Source: Bacillaceae bacterium IKA-2
GTDB lineage: Bacteria; Bacillota; Bacilli; Bacillales; Anaerobacillaceae
NCBI GenBank assembly: GCA_031761875.1
Contig: CP134492.1
Coordinates: 930,001-994,000 of the forward strand
Length of the DNA: 64,000 bases
Direction: 5' to 3'
Both the position numbers and the translations under genes were made by a program. Within the stretch, counting starts at the first letter, position 1; each line of letters opens with the position of its first letter. Of this stretch, positions 18,852 to 26,302 are shown piece after piece. The notes below the pieces were generated by a model. That model did not search any database and had not been told where the DNA came from. It worked only from the letters and a program-made list of their open reading frames with translations.

Positions 18852-18881
18852 TTGACAAATAGTTTGTTTACATGTTATTAT
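18852..18881 (+). promoter_or_regulatory. SigA promoter of the tRNA cluster
   Basis: TTGACA at 18852 and TATTAT at 18876 with an 18-base spacer. Transcription would begin near 18888, about 20 bases before tRNA-Asn. Confidence 0.7.
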
Positions 18882-18906
18882 AAATCTTGTCGTTAAATTA
18901 TTATAT

Positions 18907-18981
18907 TCCACAGTAGCTCAGTGGTAGAGCTATCGGCTGTTAACCGATCGGTCGTAGGTTCGAGTCCTACCTGTGGAGCCA
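18907..18981 (+). tRNA. tRNA-Asn (GTT)
   Basis: Anticodon loop CTGTTAA, acceptor TCCACAG/CTGTGGA, encoded CCA end, discriminator G. First gene of a five-tRNA cluster; no rRNA gene precedes it, so the cluster has its own promoter. Confidence 0.97.
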
Positions 18982-18986
18982 TTTAT

Positions 18987-19063
18987 GGCGGTGTAGCTCA
19001 GCTGGCTAGAGCGTACGGTTCATACCCGTGAGGTCGGGGGTTCGACTCCCTTCGCCGCTACCA
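18987..19063 (+). tRNA. tRNA-Met (CAT), elongator
   Basis: Starts GGCGGTGTAGCTCAGC, loop TTCATAC, encoded CCA. It lacks the initiator features (three G-C pairs in the anticodon stem) and matches the elongator form. The T-stem has two G-T wobbles at its base. Confidence 0.93.
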
Positions 19064-19102
19064 ATAGTTTAATGGCAAACCTAATTCTGTTAGTAATATT
19101 AA

Positions 19103-19179
19103 GGCGATTGTGGCGAAGGGGTTAACGCACCGGATTGTGGTTCCGGCATTCGTGGGTTCGAGACCCATCAGTCGCCCCA
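19103..19179 (+). tRNA. tRNA-His (GTG)
   Basis: Loop ATTGTGG with anticodon GTG. The extra G at position -1 is encoded and faces C73, the histidine identity pair. CCA is encoded. Confidence 0.96.
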
Positions 19180-19192
19180 TTTAACAATAGTT

Positions 19193-19269
19193 GGACCCTT
19201 AGCTCAGTTGGTTAGAGCAACCGGCTCATAACCGGTTGGTCGTAGGTTCGAGTCCTACAGGGTCCACCA
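19193..19269 (+). tRNA. tRNA-Ile2 (CAT, lysidine-modified)
   Basis: The anticodon reads CAT (loop CTCATAA), but the body GGACCCTTAGCTCAGTTGG and the CCGG anticodon stem match tRNA-Ile2 of Bacillus rather than tRNA-Met. The C34 would be turned into lysidine by TilS so that it reads AUA codons. An automatic call may say tRNA-Met. Confidence 0.85.
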
Positions 19270-19310
19270 TTTAGATATTAGGATTATTTCAATAACTAAA
19301 TAGTTAACAC

Positions 19311-19403
19311 GGAGGAATACCCAAGTTTGGCTGAAGGGATCGGTCTTGAAAACCGACAGGGGAGTCAAATCCCGCGGGGGTTCGAATCCCTCTTCCTCCT
19401 CCA
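19311..19403 (+). tRNA. tRNA-Ser (TGA)
   Basis: Class II tRNA with a long variable arm, loop CTTGAAA, acceptor GGAGGAA/TTCCTCC, CCA encoded. The discriminator base is T where bacterial tRNA-Ser normally has G. Confidence 0.93.
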
Positions 19404-19416
19404 CAATACATAACCA

Positions 19417-19466
19417 ACGATCTATATACTCATGATAAAATGAGCATATAGATCGTTTTTTTTGTA
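19417..19466 (+). terminator. Terminator of the tRNA cluster
   Basis: Stem ACGATCTATATACTCAT/ATGAGCATATAGATCGT followed by eight or more T. It ends the five-tRNA transcript. Confidence 0.95.
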
Positions 19467-19728
19467 TTTATACAATTAAAGCGAACCAATTGAACAAAAG
19501 TTTAAAATATCTAGTTATGAAAAAACTGTTTTTGGGTATTGTAAAAAGGATTGATTATTGTCTGCAATACAATGATTCCACTATTTTAAAGTAATTAATA
19601 TTAATTACTAAGGTTTATTATTTGAAAGGAGTGGGTATATCTGCTAATGTAGGCAATAACAGTTAGTAACTGTTGAAAAAAATTACTAACTATTTTTAGT
19701 TTTAGTAAATTTATTTGATTGTAATTTC
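19467..19728. other. Leader region of sodA
   Basis: About 260 bases without a gene. It includes an inverted repeat around GGCAATAACAGTTAGTAACTGTT (19650-19673), where AACAGTTA pairs with TAACTGTT. This could be an operator or a leader hairpin. Confidence 0.4.
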
Positions 19729-19744
19729 AAGGAGGAATATTAAA

Positions 19745-20356
19745 ATGGCAAAGTTTACATTACCTGAACTACCTTATGCTTTTGATGCACTTGTTCCGCA
19801 TATCGACGAAGAAACAATGAAAATTCATCATGGTAAACATCATAATACTTACGTAACAAACTTAAATAATGCTTTAGACGGTCATGCTGATTTAGAAGGA
19901 AAAAGTCTAGATGAGCTATTGGCAAATTTAGATGCTCTACCTGAAGGCATTCGTAATGCTGTCCGCAACCATGGTGGTGGACATGCAAACCACACGTTAT
20001 TCTGGGAAATATTATCACCTAACGGTGGCGGCGCACCTACTGGCGAATTAGCTGAAGCAATTAATTCAGCATTTGGAAGCTTAGATGGATTTAAAGAGCA
20101 GTTCGCTAAAGCTGCAGCAACTCGTTTTGGATCAGGTTGGGCTTGGCTAATTGTTGACAACGGTCAATTAAAAGTTACAAGTACTCCGAATCAAGATACG
20201 CCTGTAATGGAAGGCCAAACACCAGTTTTAGGTCTTGATGTTTGGGAGCATGCTTATTATTTAAATTATCAAAATAGACGTCCAGATTACATTTCTGCAT
20301 TTTGGAATGTTGTTAATTGGGCTGAAGTAGCAAAGCGTTTTACCGCTGCAAAATAG
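19745..20356 (+). CDS. sodA: Superoxide dismutase (Mn/Fe family)
   Basis: 203 residues from the ATG at 19745, with AAGGAGG nine bases upstream. It turns superoxide into hydrogen peroxide and oxygen in the cytoplasm. Metal ligands are in [18 protein letters not shown] and [10 protein letters not shown] (Asp and His). The [15 protein letters not shown] pattern and GGGAP/SGWAWL fit the manganese type used by Bacillus. It is monocistronic and ends in a tight terminator, as in B. subtilis. Confidence 0.97.
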   Translation: MAKFTLPELPYAFDALVPHIDEETMKIHHGKHHNTYVTNLNNALDGHADLEGKSLDELLANLDALPEGIRNAVRNHGGGHANHTLFWEILSPNGGGAPTGELAEAINSAFGSLDGFKEQFAKAAATRFGSGWAWLIVDNGQLKVTSTPNQDTPVMEGQTPVLGLDVWEHAYYLNYQNRRPDYISAFWNVVNWAEVAKRFTAAK

Positions 20357-20365
20357 AACGATTTT

Positions 20366-20400
20366 AAAAAAACAGGCTCAATATGAGCCTGTTTTTTTTT
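20366..20400 (+). terminator. Terminator after sodA
   Basis: AAAAAACAGGCTCA/TGAGCCTGTTTTTT with a four-base loop and long T-run. Confidence 0.95.
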
Positions 20401-20565
20401 AGTTGGAAAGGTGGAAAGGAAAACCAAAATCAGTGAAAATATTTTCACCTCCCTAACCAACTACCCGCTAGCCAACAGTTTAACTGCTCTTAAAAAGCTT
20501 TTGACCTCTCTTTCCAACTTTCAACTTTCCAACATTCTACCTTTTCATTGCATAACGGCTAGGTT
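20401..20565. repeat. Dispersed repeat family 2 (GTTGGAAAG / CTTTCCAAC)
   Basis: Begins AGTTGGAAAGGTGGAAAGG and ends in CTTTCCAACTTTCAACTTTCCAAC, making an imperfect inverted repeat of about 160 bases. Internal words AACCAAAATCA, CCTAACCAACTA and TTTTGACCT recur in the copy near 50620. The open frame across it has no ribosome binding site and is not a gene. Confidence 0.65.
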
Positions 20566-20606
20566 TTTAGACAAACTAGCAATGAAATGGTAAAGGAGCG
20601 TCGGAA

Positions 20607-21902
20607 ATGAAAATGTTTTTAAAAAAAATTTTAGGTGGGGTAGAGGTTAATCGTGAGTTAACGCTTCTTTTAATCATTGGAGGATTATATGCGTTAAGCA
20701 TTGCCTTATCAAACACATTTGTAAATGTTTATTTGTGGAAACAATCAGGTCAATTTACCGATATTGCTCTATACAATTTAGCATCTGTTGTTATGCAACC
20801 AATTACCTTTATATTAGCTGGTAGATGGGCAAAGAAAATTGACAGAGTTATCGTCTTACGGTTAGGAGTATCCTTCCTATCCGTTTTCTTTTTTACAGTA
20901 TTATTTCTTGGTGAAAAAGCTAGCAGCTATCTCATATTATTAGGAGCATTAATAGGTATTGGGTTTGGTTTTTATTGGCTTGCATTTAATGTCTTAACTT
21001 TTGAAATTACAGAACCAGAAACACGTGACTTTTTTAATGGGTTTCTTGGAATAGTAACCTCCTTTGCAGGTATGATTGGACCGATTTCAGCTGGGTTTCT
21101 GATAACAAATATGGAGAAATTTACTGGTTATAAAGTGATTTTCGGAATATCGCTAACACTTTTTCTTGGAGCAGTTATTTTAAGCTTTTTTTTAAAACGA
21201 AGACCTGCTACTGGGACTTTCGACTTTAAGAGGATATTAAAAGAACGAAAGTATAGCTTTAATTGGCGCAATGTTTTGTATGCTCATTTTTTTCAAGGTT
21301 TAAGAGAAGGAACGTTTGTTTTTGTCATCGTTGTCTGGGTGTATATTACAACAAATAGTGAACTTGCAATCGGAACTTACGGTCTAGTGGCATCGGCAGT
21401 TTCATTCGTAACTTATTATCTTGTTGGCCGTTTTATTAAACCAGATTTTCGAAAAAAAGCCATTATGATAGGTGGAATAATTTTATACTTAGCGATTTTT
21501 TTGATTGTTAAGGATCTTACCTTTACAAGACTAATTATGTATGGTGTCGCCATTTCGATTGCTTATCCAATCTTACTTGTTCCATATATTTCACTGACAT
21601 ATGATGTCATTGGTAGAGGTTGGAAAGCTGCTGAAATGCGTGTCGAATATATTGTTGTCCGAGAACTCTATTTAAATAGTGGGCGGATTGTGTCGATTTT
21701 ACTGTTTTTACTGACAATAAAAATCTTCGATGAAGAAAAAGGTATTCCGATGTTGTTATTAATTCTTGGTGCTGGTCATCTAATCATTTATTTCTTCATT
21801 AGAAAAGTAAAGATTGAAAAGCTAAATAAAGGAGGCGAAGAATATTCCTTAGCTAGAAATAAAAAGCAGGGTGACGGCGAAAATGACGGGTCCACTGTTT
21901 AG
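20607..21902 (+). CDS. MFS transporter (YqgE-like)
   Basis: 431 residues from ATG with AAGGAG nine bases upstream. Twelve predicted membrane segments. The typical MFS drug-pump motif A is weak (LAGRWAKKIDRVIVLRLG), as in the YqgE group. Position directly after sodA and before pbpA matches B. subtilis yqgE. Substrate unknown. The hydrophilic C-terminal tail (about 400-431) is charged. Followed by its own terminator at 21974. Confidence 0.82.
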   Translation: MKMFLKKILGGVEVNRELTLLLIIGGLYALSIALSNTFVNVYLWKQSGQFTDIALYNLASVVMQPITFILAGRWAKKIDRVIVLRLGVSFLSVFFFTVLFLGEKASSYLILLGALIGIGFGFYWLAFNVLTFEITEPETRDFFNGFLGIVTSFAGMIGPISAGFLITNMEKFTGYKVIFGISLTLFLGAVILSFFLKRRPATGTFDFKRILKERKYSFNWRNVLYAHFFQGLREGTFVFVIVVWVYITTNSELAIGTYGLVASAVSFVTYYLVGRFIKPDFRKKAIMIGGIILYLAIFLIVKDLTFTRLIMYGVAISIAYPILLVPYISLTYDVIGRGWKAAEMRVEYIVVRELYLNSGRIVSILLFLLTIKIFDEEKGIPMLLLILGAGHLIIYFFIRKVKIEKLNKGGEEYSLARNKKQGDGENDGSTV

Positions 21903-21973
21903 GTTTTAGCATGGTGAAAATATGCTTTCAGATAAAAATAATCCGAAAATATAAATTTTTGATCTAAATTTAG

Positions 21974-22010
21974 TAGACATCTATTTGATAGGTGTCTATT
22001 TTTATTTTTT
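21974..22010 (+). terminator. Terminator after yqgE-like gene
   Basis: Stem TAGACATCTAT/ATAGGTGTCTA with a three-base loop and T-rich tail. Confidence 0.8.
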
Positions 22011-22071
22011 CTAGTATAATCAGAAGGTGTTAGTTGTTTGAAATTATATGTTATGAAAGGAAACACCTAAA

Positions 22072-24126
22072 ATGAGCACTAAAAAGAACAAAACTCATAT
22101 GCCAGTCCGTCTTAATATCCTTTTCTTCATCGTTTTTTTGTTATTTTCAGCGTTAATTTTGCGTTTAGGAGTTGTGCAAATTGTTCAAGGCGAAGAATAT
22201 CAAGAAAAATTAGACCGGACTATTAATAAAATTGATAAAATTGAAGCTCCTAGAGGAATTATGTATGATCGATTCGGCAATATTGTTGTTGATAATGAGC
22301 TCGTTTTATCTGTTACGTATACTAGTAGAAATACGCCGACTCGAGAAAAGTTTCGAGTAGCAGCGCGTCTAAATGATTTTATTGAGATTGACACTGATAA
22401 TATTACAGAGCGTGATATGAAAGATTATTGGATCTTTACAAGGCCAGACGAAGCTCGTGCGCTCATAACAAGAGAAGAGATTCAGGAGCTAGAAAATGAC
22501 AATATAAAAATTTATCATCTTCAGTTAGATCGGATTGGAAAAGACCATTTAGGCGAGATTACCAATGAAGAAATGGAAGTATTAGCGATCAAAAGGGAAT
22601 TTGATCGGGGCTATGACCACACGTCACAGCGTGTTAAGGTTGATGTGTCCTATGAAGAGGCTGCAAAAGTGTTAGAACATTTGTCAGAGCTACCAGGCGT
22701 AGATATTTTGACGGATTCAAAACGAAATTATCTTTATGGGAATACCTTTTCAGCTTTTGTTGGTGGTGTGGGACAAATTCCCAGAGAACAAATTGACCAT
22801 TATATGACAAGGGATTACGGTCGCAGTGACTATGTTGGGATAAGTAGACTAGAGCGGCAATTTGAAGATGTACTGAGAGGAAGAAAAGCAATTGTTGAGC
22901 ATATTCTAGATGGTTCTCAAAATATTATTGGTGTTCCGAAAGAAACTTTGGGACAGCGGGGGAAAGATTTAGTACTGACGGTTGATATGAAATTACAAAA
23001 GGAAGTTGAAAAAATTGTTGCCAGTGAGGTCGGAAAAGTAAAAGCAAGTAGTAGCTTTCTTGATAACGGATCAGCGTATGTTGTCTTAATGGAACCTGAA
23101 ACAGGTGAAATATTAGCACTGTCAGGTTATGACACTGATCGACCAGGCAATAACCATGACTTAGGTGTTATTTATGATGCTTTTGTAATGGGTTCAGCAG
23201 TAAAAGGGGCAACATTATTAGCGGGATTTCAAGAAAACATTGCCCAACCAGGTACAGTGTATAATGATCGTCCACTTTACATTCGTGATGATCCTCCCAA
23301 AAGTTCCTTCGGAGGTCGTGCGTTAGGAAGAATGAATGATTTAACTGCCTTAGAACGTTCGTCAAACGTTTATATGTTTGAAATAGCGATGGCATTTGGT
23401 AATTATGATTATGATACTGAACGTGGTGGTGGAGCTAATGATGCCGCAAACGGTTTTAACAAAATGCGCTATTATTTTAATCAATTTGGTTTAGGAGTAA
23501 AAACTGGAATCGATCTTCCTACCGAAGCTACAGGATATAGCGGTCGTGGTGTTGGATTTCAGCTATTAGCTAACTTAATGGACTTTAGTATTGGCCAGTC
23601 AGATACTTATACGCCCCTACAAATGGCTCAATATATTTCGACAATTGCTAATGGTGGTAATCGGATCCAACCAAGGCTTGTTAGAGAAATACGTGAGCCT
23701 AATACTATTGAAGGCGAACTTGGAAATGTGATCCAACAGTTTACACCAAATGTTTTAAATAGAGTTGATATGTCTGATAATTACATCAAAAGAGTTCAAG
23801 ACGGGTTCCGCCTTGTCGTAGATGGACGACAAGGAACTGCAAGAGAGTTGGCTACTAAAGACTATCGTCTAGCAGCTAAAACAGGAACCTCTCAAGTTAC
23901 CTATCGTGGTCAAAAGGGGAACAATCAAATTTTTGTCGGCTATGCGCCATATGACAATCCAGAAATAGCTTTTGCAGTCATTGTTCCACATTTAAAAATT
24001 CGTGATGATGTAGGTAGACCAGCGCTTGATATATCTGAACAAATACTTGACACATATTTTGAGTTGAAAGAAAATCGTCAAGGGATAATTGGAAAATTAG
24101 CTGATGAGGATGACATCGAAGGATAA
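22072..24126 (+). CDS. pbpA: Class B penicillin-binding protein 2A (transpeptidase)
   Basis: 684 residues. One N-terminal membrane anchor (about 13-35), a dimerisation domain starting IEAPRGIMYDRFGN, then the transpeptidase domain. Catalytic motifs are complete: Ser375-x-x-Lys378 (SAVK), SSN near residue 431 and KTG near 603. It cross-links peptidoglycan outside the membrane and in B. subtilis PbpA works in side-wall elongation. ATG follows GAAAGGAAAC. In B. subtilis the pst phosphate operon follows pbpA; here it is absent and a terminator with the convergent yqzC-like gene comes instead. Confidence 0.95.
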   Translation: MSTKKNKTHMPVRLNILFFIVFLLFSALILRLGVVQIVQGEEYQEKLDRTINKIDKIEAPRGIMYDRFGNIVVDNELVLSVTYTSRNTPTREKFRVAARLNDFIEIDTDNITERDMKDYWIFTRPDEARALITREEIQELENDNIKIYHLQLDRIGKDHLGEITNEEMEVLAIKREFDRGYDHTSQRVKVDVSYEEAAKVLEHLSELPGVDILTDSKRNYLYGNTFSAFVGGVGQIPREQIDHYMTRDYGRSDYVGISRLERQFEDVLRGRKAIVEHILDGSQNIIGVPKETLGQRGKDLVLTVDMKLQKEVEKIVASEVGKVKASSSFLDNGSAYVVLMEPETGEILALSGYDTDRPGNNHDLGVIYDAFVMGSAVKGATLLAGFQENIAQPGTVYNDRPLYIRDDPPKSSFGGRALGRMNDLTALERSSNVYMFEIAMAFGNYDYDTERGGGANDAANGFNKMRYYFNQFGLGVKTGIDLPTEATGYSGRGVGFQLLANLMDFSIGQSDTYTPLQMAQYISTIANGGNRIQPRLVREIREPNTIEGELGNVIQQFTPNVLNRVDMSDNYIKRVQDGFRLVVDGRQGTARELATKDYRLAAKTGTSQVTYRGQKGNNQIFVGYAPYDNPEIAFAVIVPHLKIRDDVGRPALDISEQILDTYFELKENRQGIIGKLADEDDIEG

Positions 24127-24154
24127 GTTATTTGATAAAATCTGCAGTAAAACT

Positions 24155-24210
24155 AAAAAAGAGTGACTCAGGGAGGTATGAAAATCTCCTTGAGTCACTT
24201 TTTTTTTTAG
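24155..24210. terminator. Bidirectional terminator between pbpA and yqzC-like gene
   Basis: GAGTGACTCA-GGGAG pairs with CTCC-TTGAGTCACT; A-run on the left and T-run on the right. Confidence 0.92.
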
Positions 24211-24680
24211 GATAGTATTTCTACAATCTCTTTTATTGTCATTTCAGTTGAAAGTTGATACTCACCGGCTTTTATTTTTGTTTCCAATTCATTGTTTAAT
24301 AAATATTCGGCAAATTGTTGATTATCATCAATTAGTCCCTTTTCTTCAAGTAATAAACCAACAGCTCCACTACTCATTCCTACTTTTATGATAATCGTGA
24401 TCTCTTTTTCTTCAATCTCTTCTTCAGCATCCTGATTATTTGTTTCTGACTCAGCAGTTTCTGTATCTATTTTTTCAACCTTTTTGTGTAACAGTTCATA
24501 CTCAGTTTGGTTGACGGTAACTAGATCATTTTCATCTAGATAAGCTTGTAAATCTTGTTCAGAAAAAGTAGCGACCTCATTTCCAATTTGAAAATAATCT
24601 GTAAAATAGAAAGCAAAGCTGAGAATTGATGTTGTAAAGAAAATTCCTGTCGCGAGTCCTTGTAACATTTTTTTTGTCAT
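24207..24680 (-). CDS. Membrane protein with MltG/YceG LysM-like domain (YqzC-like)
   Basis: 157 residues from the ATG at 24680, five bases after AAAGGGG; a GTG five codons upstream overlaps that site. One N-terminal membrane segment, an acidic linker (about 70-90, many Glu), and a C-terminal domain (GMSSGAVGLLLEEKGLI ... LKAGEYQLSTEMTIKEIVEIL type) that follows the LysM-like N-domain of the MltG endolytic transglycosylase. The catalytic transglycosylase part is missing. It probably binds the cell wall or its precursors next to the membrane. Paired with the yqzD-like gene upstream, as in B. subtilis. Confidence 0.75.
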   Translation of the reverse strand: MTKKMLQGLATGIFFTTSILSFAFYFTDYFQIGNEVATFSEQDLQAYLDENDLVTVNQTEYELLHKKVEKIDTETAESETNNQDAEEEIEEKEITIIIKVGMSSGAVGLLLEEKGLIDDNQQFAEYLLNNELETKIKAGEYQLSTEMTIKEIVEILS

Positions 24681-24711
24681 AGTATCCCCTTTCACATCAA
24701 TAACAATTTAT

Positions 24712-25047
24712 TTATCCACCTAAAATATCATTAACTTTTTGCTGATTAAATCCTGTCAACTCAGTAATTTCTTTTAAAGAATGTCCTTCCTCATATAAAG
24801 CCAATATTTTATCTCTGTCATAAATGATTGGACTTGTACTAGTAGTAAAATAACGTTCGTCTTCACCGATTAAAATTTCCTCTTCCAGTACTTTTATTTT
24901 TTTCTTTACTTGATATATTTCTTGCATTAATGTAATTGAGTAGTTTTCAATTAGTTTTTCGGCTTCTTTAGCTTGGTCTTGTTTAAAAAATGATATAATA
25001 ATTAGTAAGATCGATAAAGAAAATAGTGTAATAATAATATACTCCAT
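24712..25047 (-). CDS. Small membrane-anchored protein (YqzD-like)
   Basis: 111 residues. N-terminal membrane segment (YIIITLFSLSILLIIISF) then a coiled-coil-prone stretch (about 30-65). The C-terminal 35 residues (DRDKILALYEEGHSLKEITE and on) look like a helix-turn-helix of the type used in DUF6115/YqzD proteins. Good GGAGGG site six bases upstream of ATG. It lies 32 bases before the yqzC-like gene on the same strand, so the two form a small operon. Function unknown. Confidence 0.72.
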   Translation of the reverse strand: MEYIIITLFSLSILLIIISFFKQDQAKEAEKLIENYSITLMQEIYQVKKKIKVLEEEILIGEDERYFTTSTSPIIYDRDKILALYEEGHSLKEITELTGFNQQKVNDILGG

Positions 25048-25449
25048 TTAAAGCCCTCCTTCTCCACTCCATTTATAACATAACTGACAAAAATAACAAG
25101 TATTCGTTAATAGTTGTCTTTCTTTTCCTTTTTTCAAATAATATAACCTAATTTAGCTACTAAAAATAAAATGCATGTCGAATATAAGCAGAATATAAAA
25201 GGAATCATAAAGAAAAAGTTGTTTTTTTTGTCACTTTATCTTTTACTTGCAACAAAACCTTATTATTAGCACCAATTAAAAGTATTTATTAAAAAAATAG
25301 CCTTTTATTCGCATGTATCATATAGGTAAGACAAAATTCTACAAAAATGACTTCTTGTCGCTTTCTACTAATAATTGTAAGATAGTCATAGAGGTATTTT
25401 GTAAGATGATTAATATTTTCGTTATACTTAGCATAGCACGTTATTTAAT
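25048..25449. other. Gene-free AT-rich region
   Basis: About 400 bases between divergent genes. No open frame with a ribosome binding site, no tRNA, no riboswitch consensus seen. It ends in a repeat-family-1 copy. Confidence 0.5.
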
Positions 25450-25590
25450 TGTCTAGTTCCAAGACGCCGTCCTGAGATCATTTAGAGCAGGTTTTACGAC
25501 AGTAACAGTCGAGTTAAATATTTACGTGTGACGAACCGCAGAAGCGACGCTCAATGCGCTTGCACTTTTCTTATTATCTAGTTCAGGCAA
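25450..25590 (+). repeat. Dispersed repeat family 1, diverged copy
   Basis: Starts TGTCTAGTTCCAAGACGCC and ends CGCTTGCACTTTTCTTATT, the same frame as the copy at 59135 but with a different interior. A second start-like word TATCTAGTTCAGGCAAC follows at once, so two partial copies may be joined. Confidence 0.6.
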
Positions 25591-25624
25591 CTTGTGCATT
25601 TCATATATAATTGAGGTGGAAAGT

Positions 25625-26290
25625 TTGATTAGTGAAATAATAAAACTTAAAAGTATTGGTTTGACAATAGAAGAAATTGCCAATGAGTTAAATTTATCCG
25701 TTATAAAAGTTGAAAATAGGTTGAATAAATATCGGAAAGAGACAATGGCAGTACCATCAACTAATTGTTTAATCGACGAACATAAACAGGTTCTTAAACC
25801 AGAAAGTTCGTTAACAACGAGACCAAATAGCTGTAGTGTTGATGAATGTGTCCTAATGGTACAGTCGCCAAAAACACTATTTTGCTATTGGAGTTTATCT
25901 GACTTAAAAAGAAGCATGGTCATACATCATTTAAATGGGGATTGGATAAGTTTTCAAAAAAAGCTCAGAGTTTACGACATCACGGCCCTATTCTTTGATG
26001 GGCATAATGCTCACCGATATCAGGATTATTATCTACCTGAACTTTGCAATCAATGGTTTTTTAGTCACTTAACGCCTAATCGAACATATTGTGTAGATGT
26101 AGGGGTTGAAACAAAAGAAGGTAACTTTTTCTCGATTTTAAGATCTAATCCTATTGATACGCCGAGAGCTTCAGCACAAGAAACTGGTTTATTTGCAAAT
26201 TCAGTTGCTAACTGGAAACAAGGGAAAACTGAAACTCCTGAGTGGCTTGAAGGATTTAGTAGTTACTCGTATTACCAAAAATTAAAGTAG
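25625..26290 (+). CDS. DUF4912 protein with N-terminal helix-turn-helix
   Basis: 221 residues from TTG 25625, which has GAGGTGG upstream; the frame opens earlier without a start signal. Residues 1-35 (KLKSIGLTIEEIANELNLS) look like a helix-turn-helix or degree-type DNA-binding helix pair. Residues about 70-205 are DUF4912: CVLMVQSPKTLFCYWSLS, then YDITALFF and a C-terminal YCVDVGVETKEGNFFSI strand. DUF4912 is regularly found beside GH57 glucan-branching-type enzymes, and the next gene is one, 12 bases away. It probably binds a glucan or sugar; no enzyme motif is visible. Confidence 0.82.
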   Translation: MISEIIKLKSIGLTIEEIANELNLSVIKVENRLNKYRKETMAVPSTNCLIDEHKQVLKPESSLTTRPNSCSVDECVLMVQSPKTLFCYWSLSDLKRSMVIHHLNGDWISFQKKLRVYDITALFFDGHNAHRYQDYYLPELCNQWFFSHLTPNRTYCVDVGVETKEGNFFSILRSNPIDTPRASAQETGLFANSVANWKQGKTETPEWLEGFSSYSYYQKLK

Positions 26291-26302
26291 GGGGCAAATA
26301 AG

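Noticed and set aside
20411-20593. 60-residue open frame after sodA
   Set aside because: Lies within a dispersed repeat and has no ribosome binding site; low-complexity translation.
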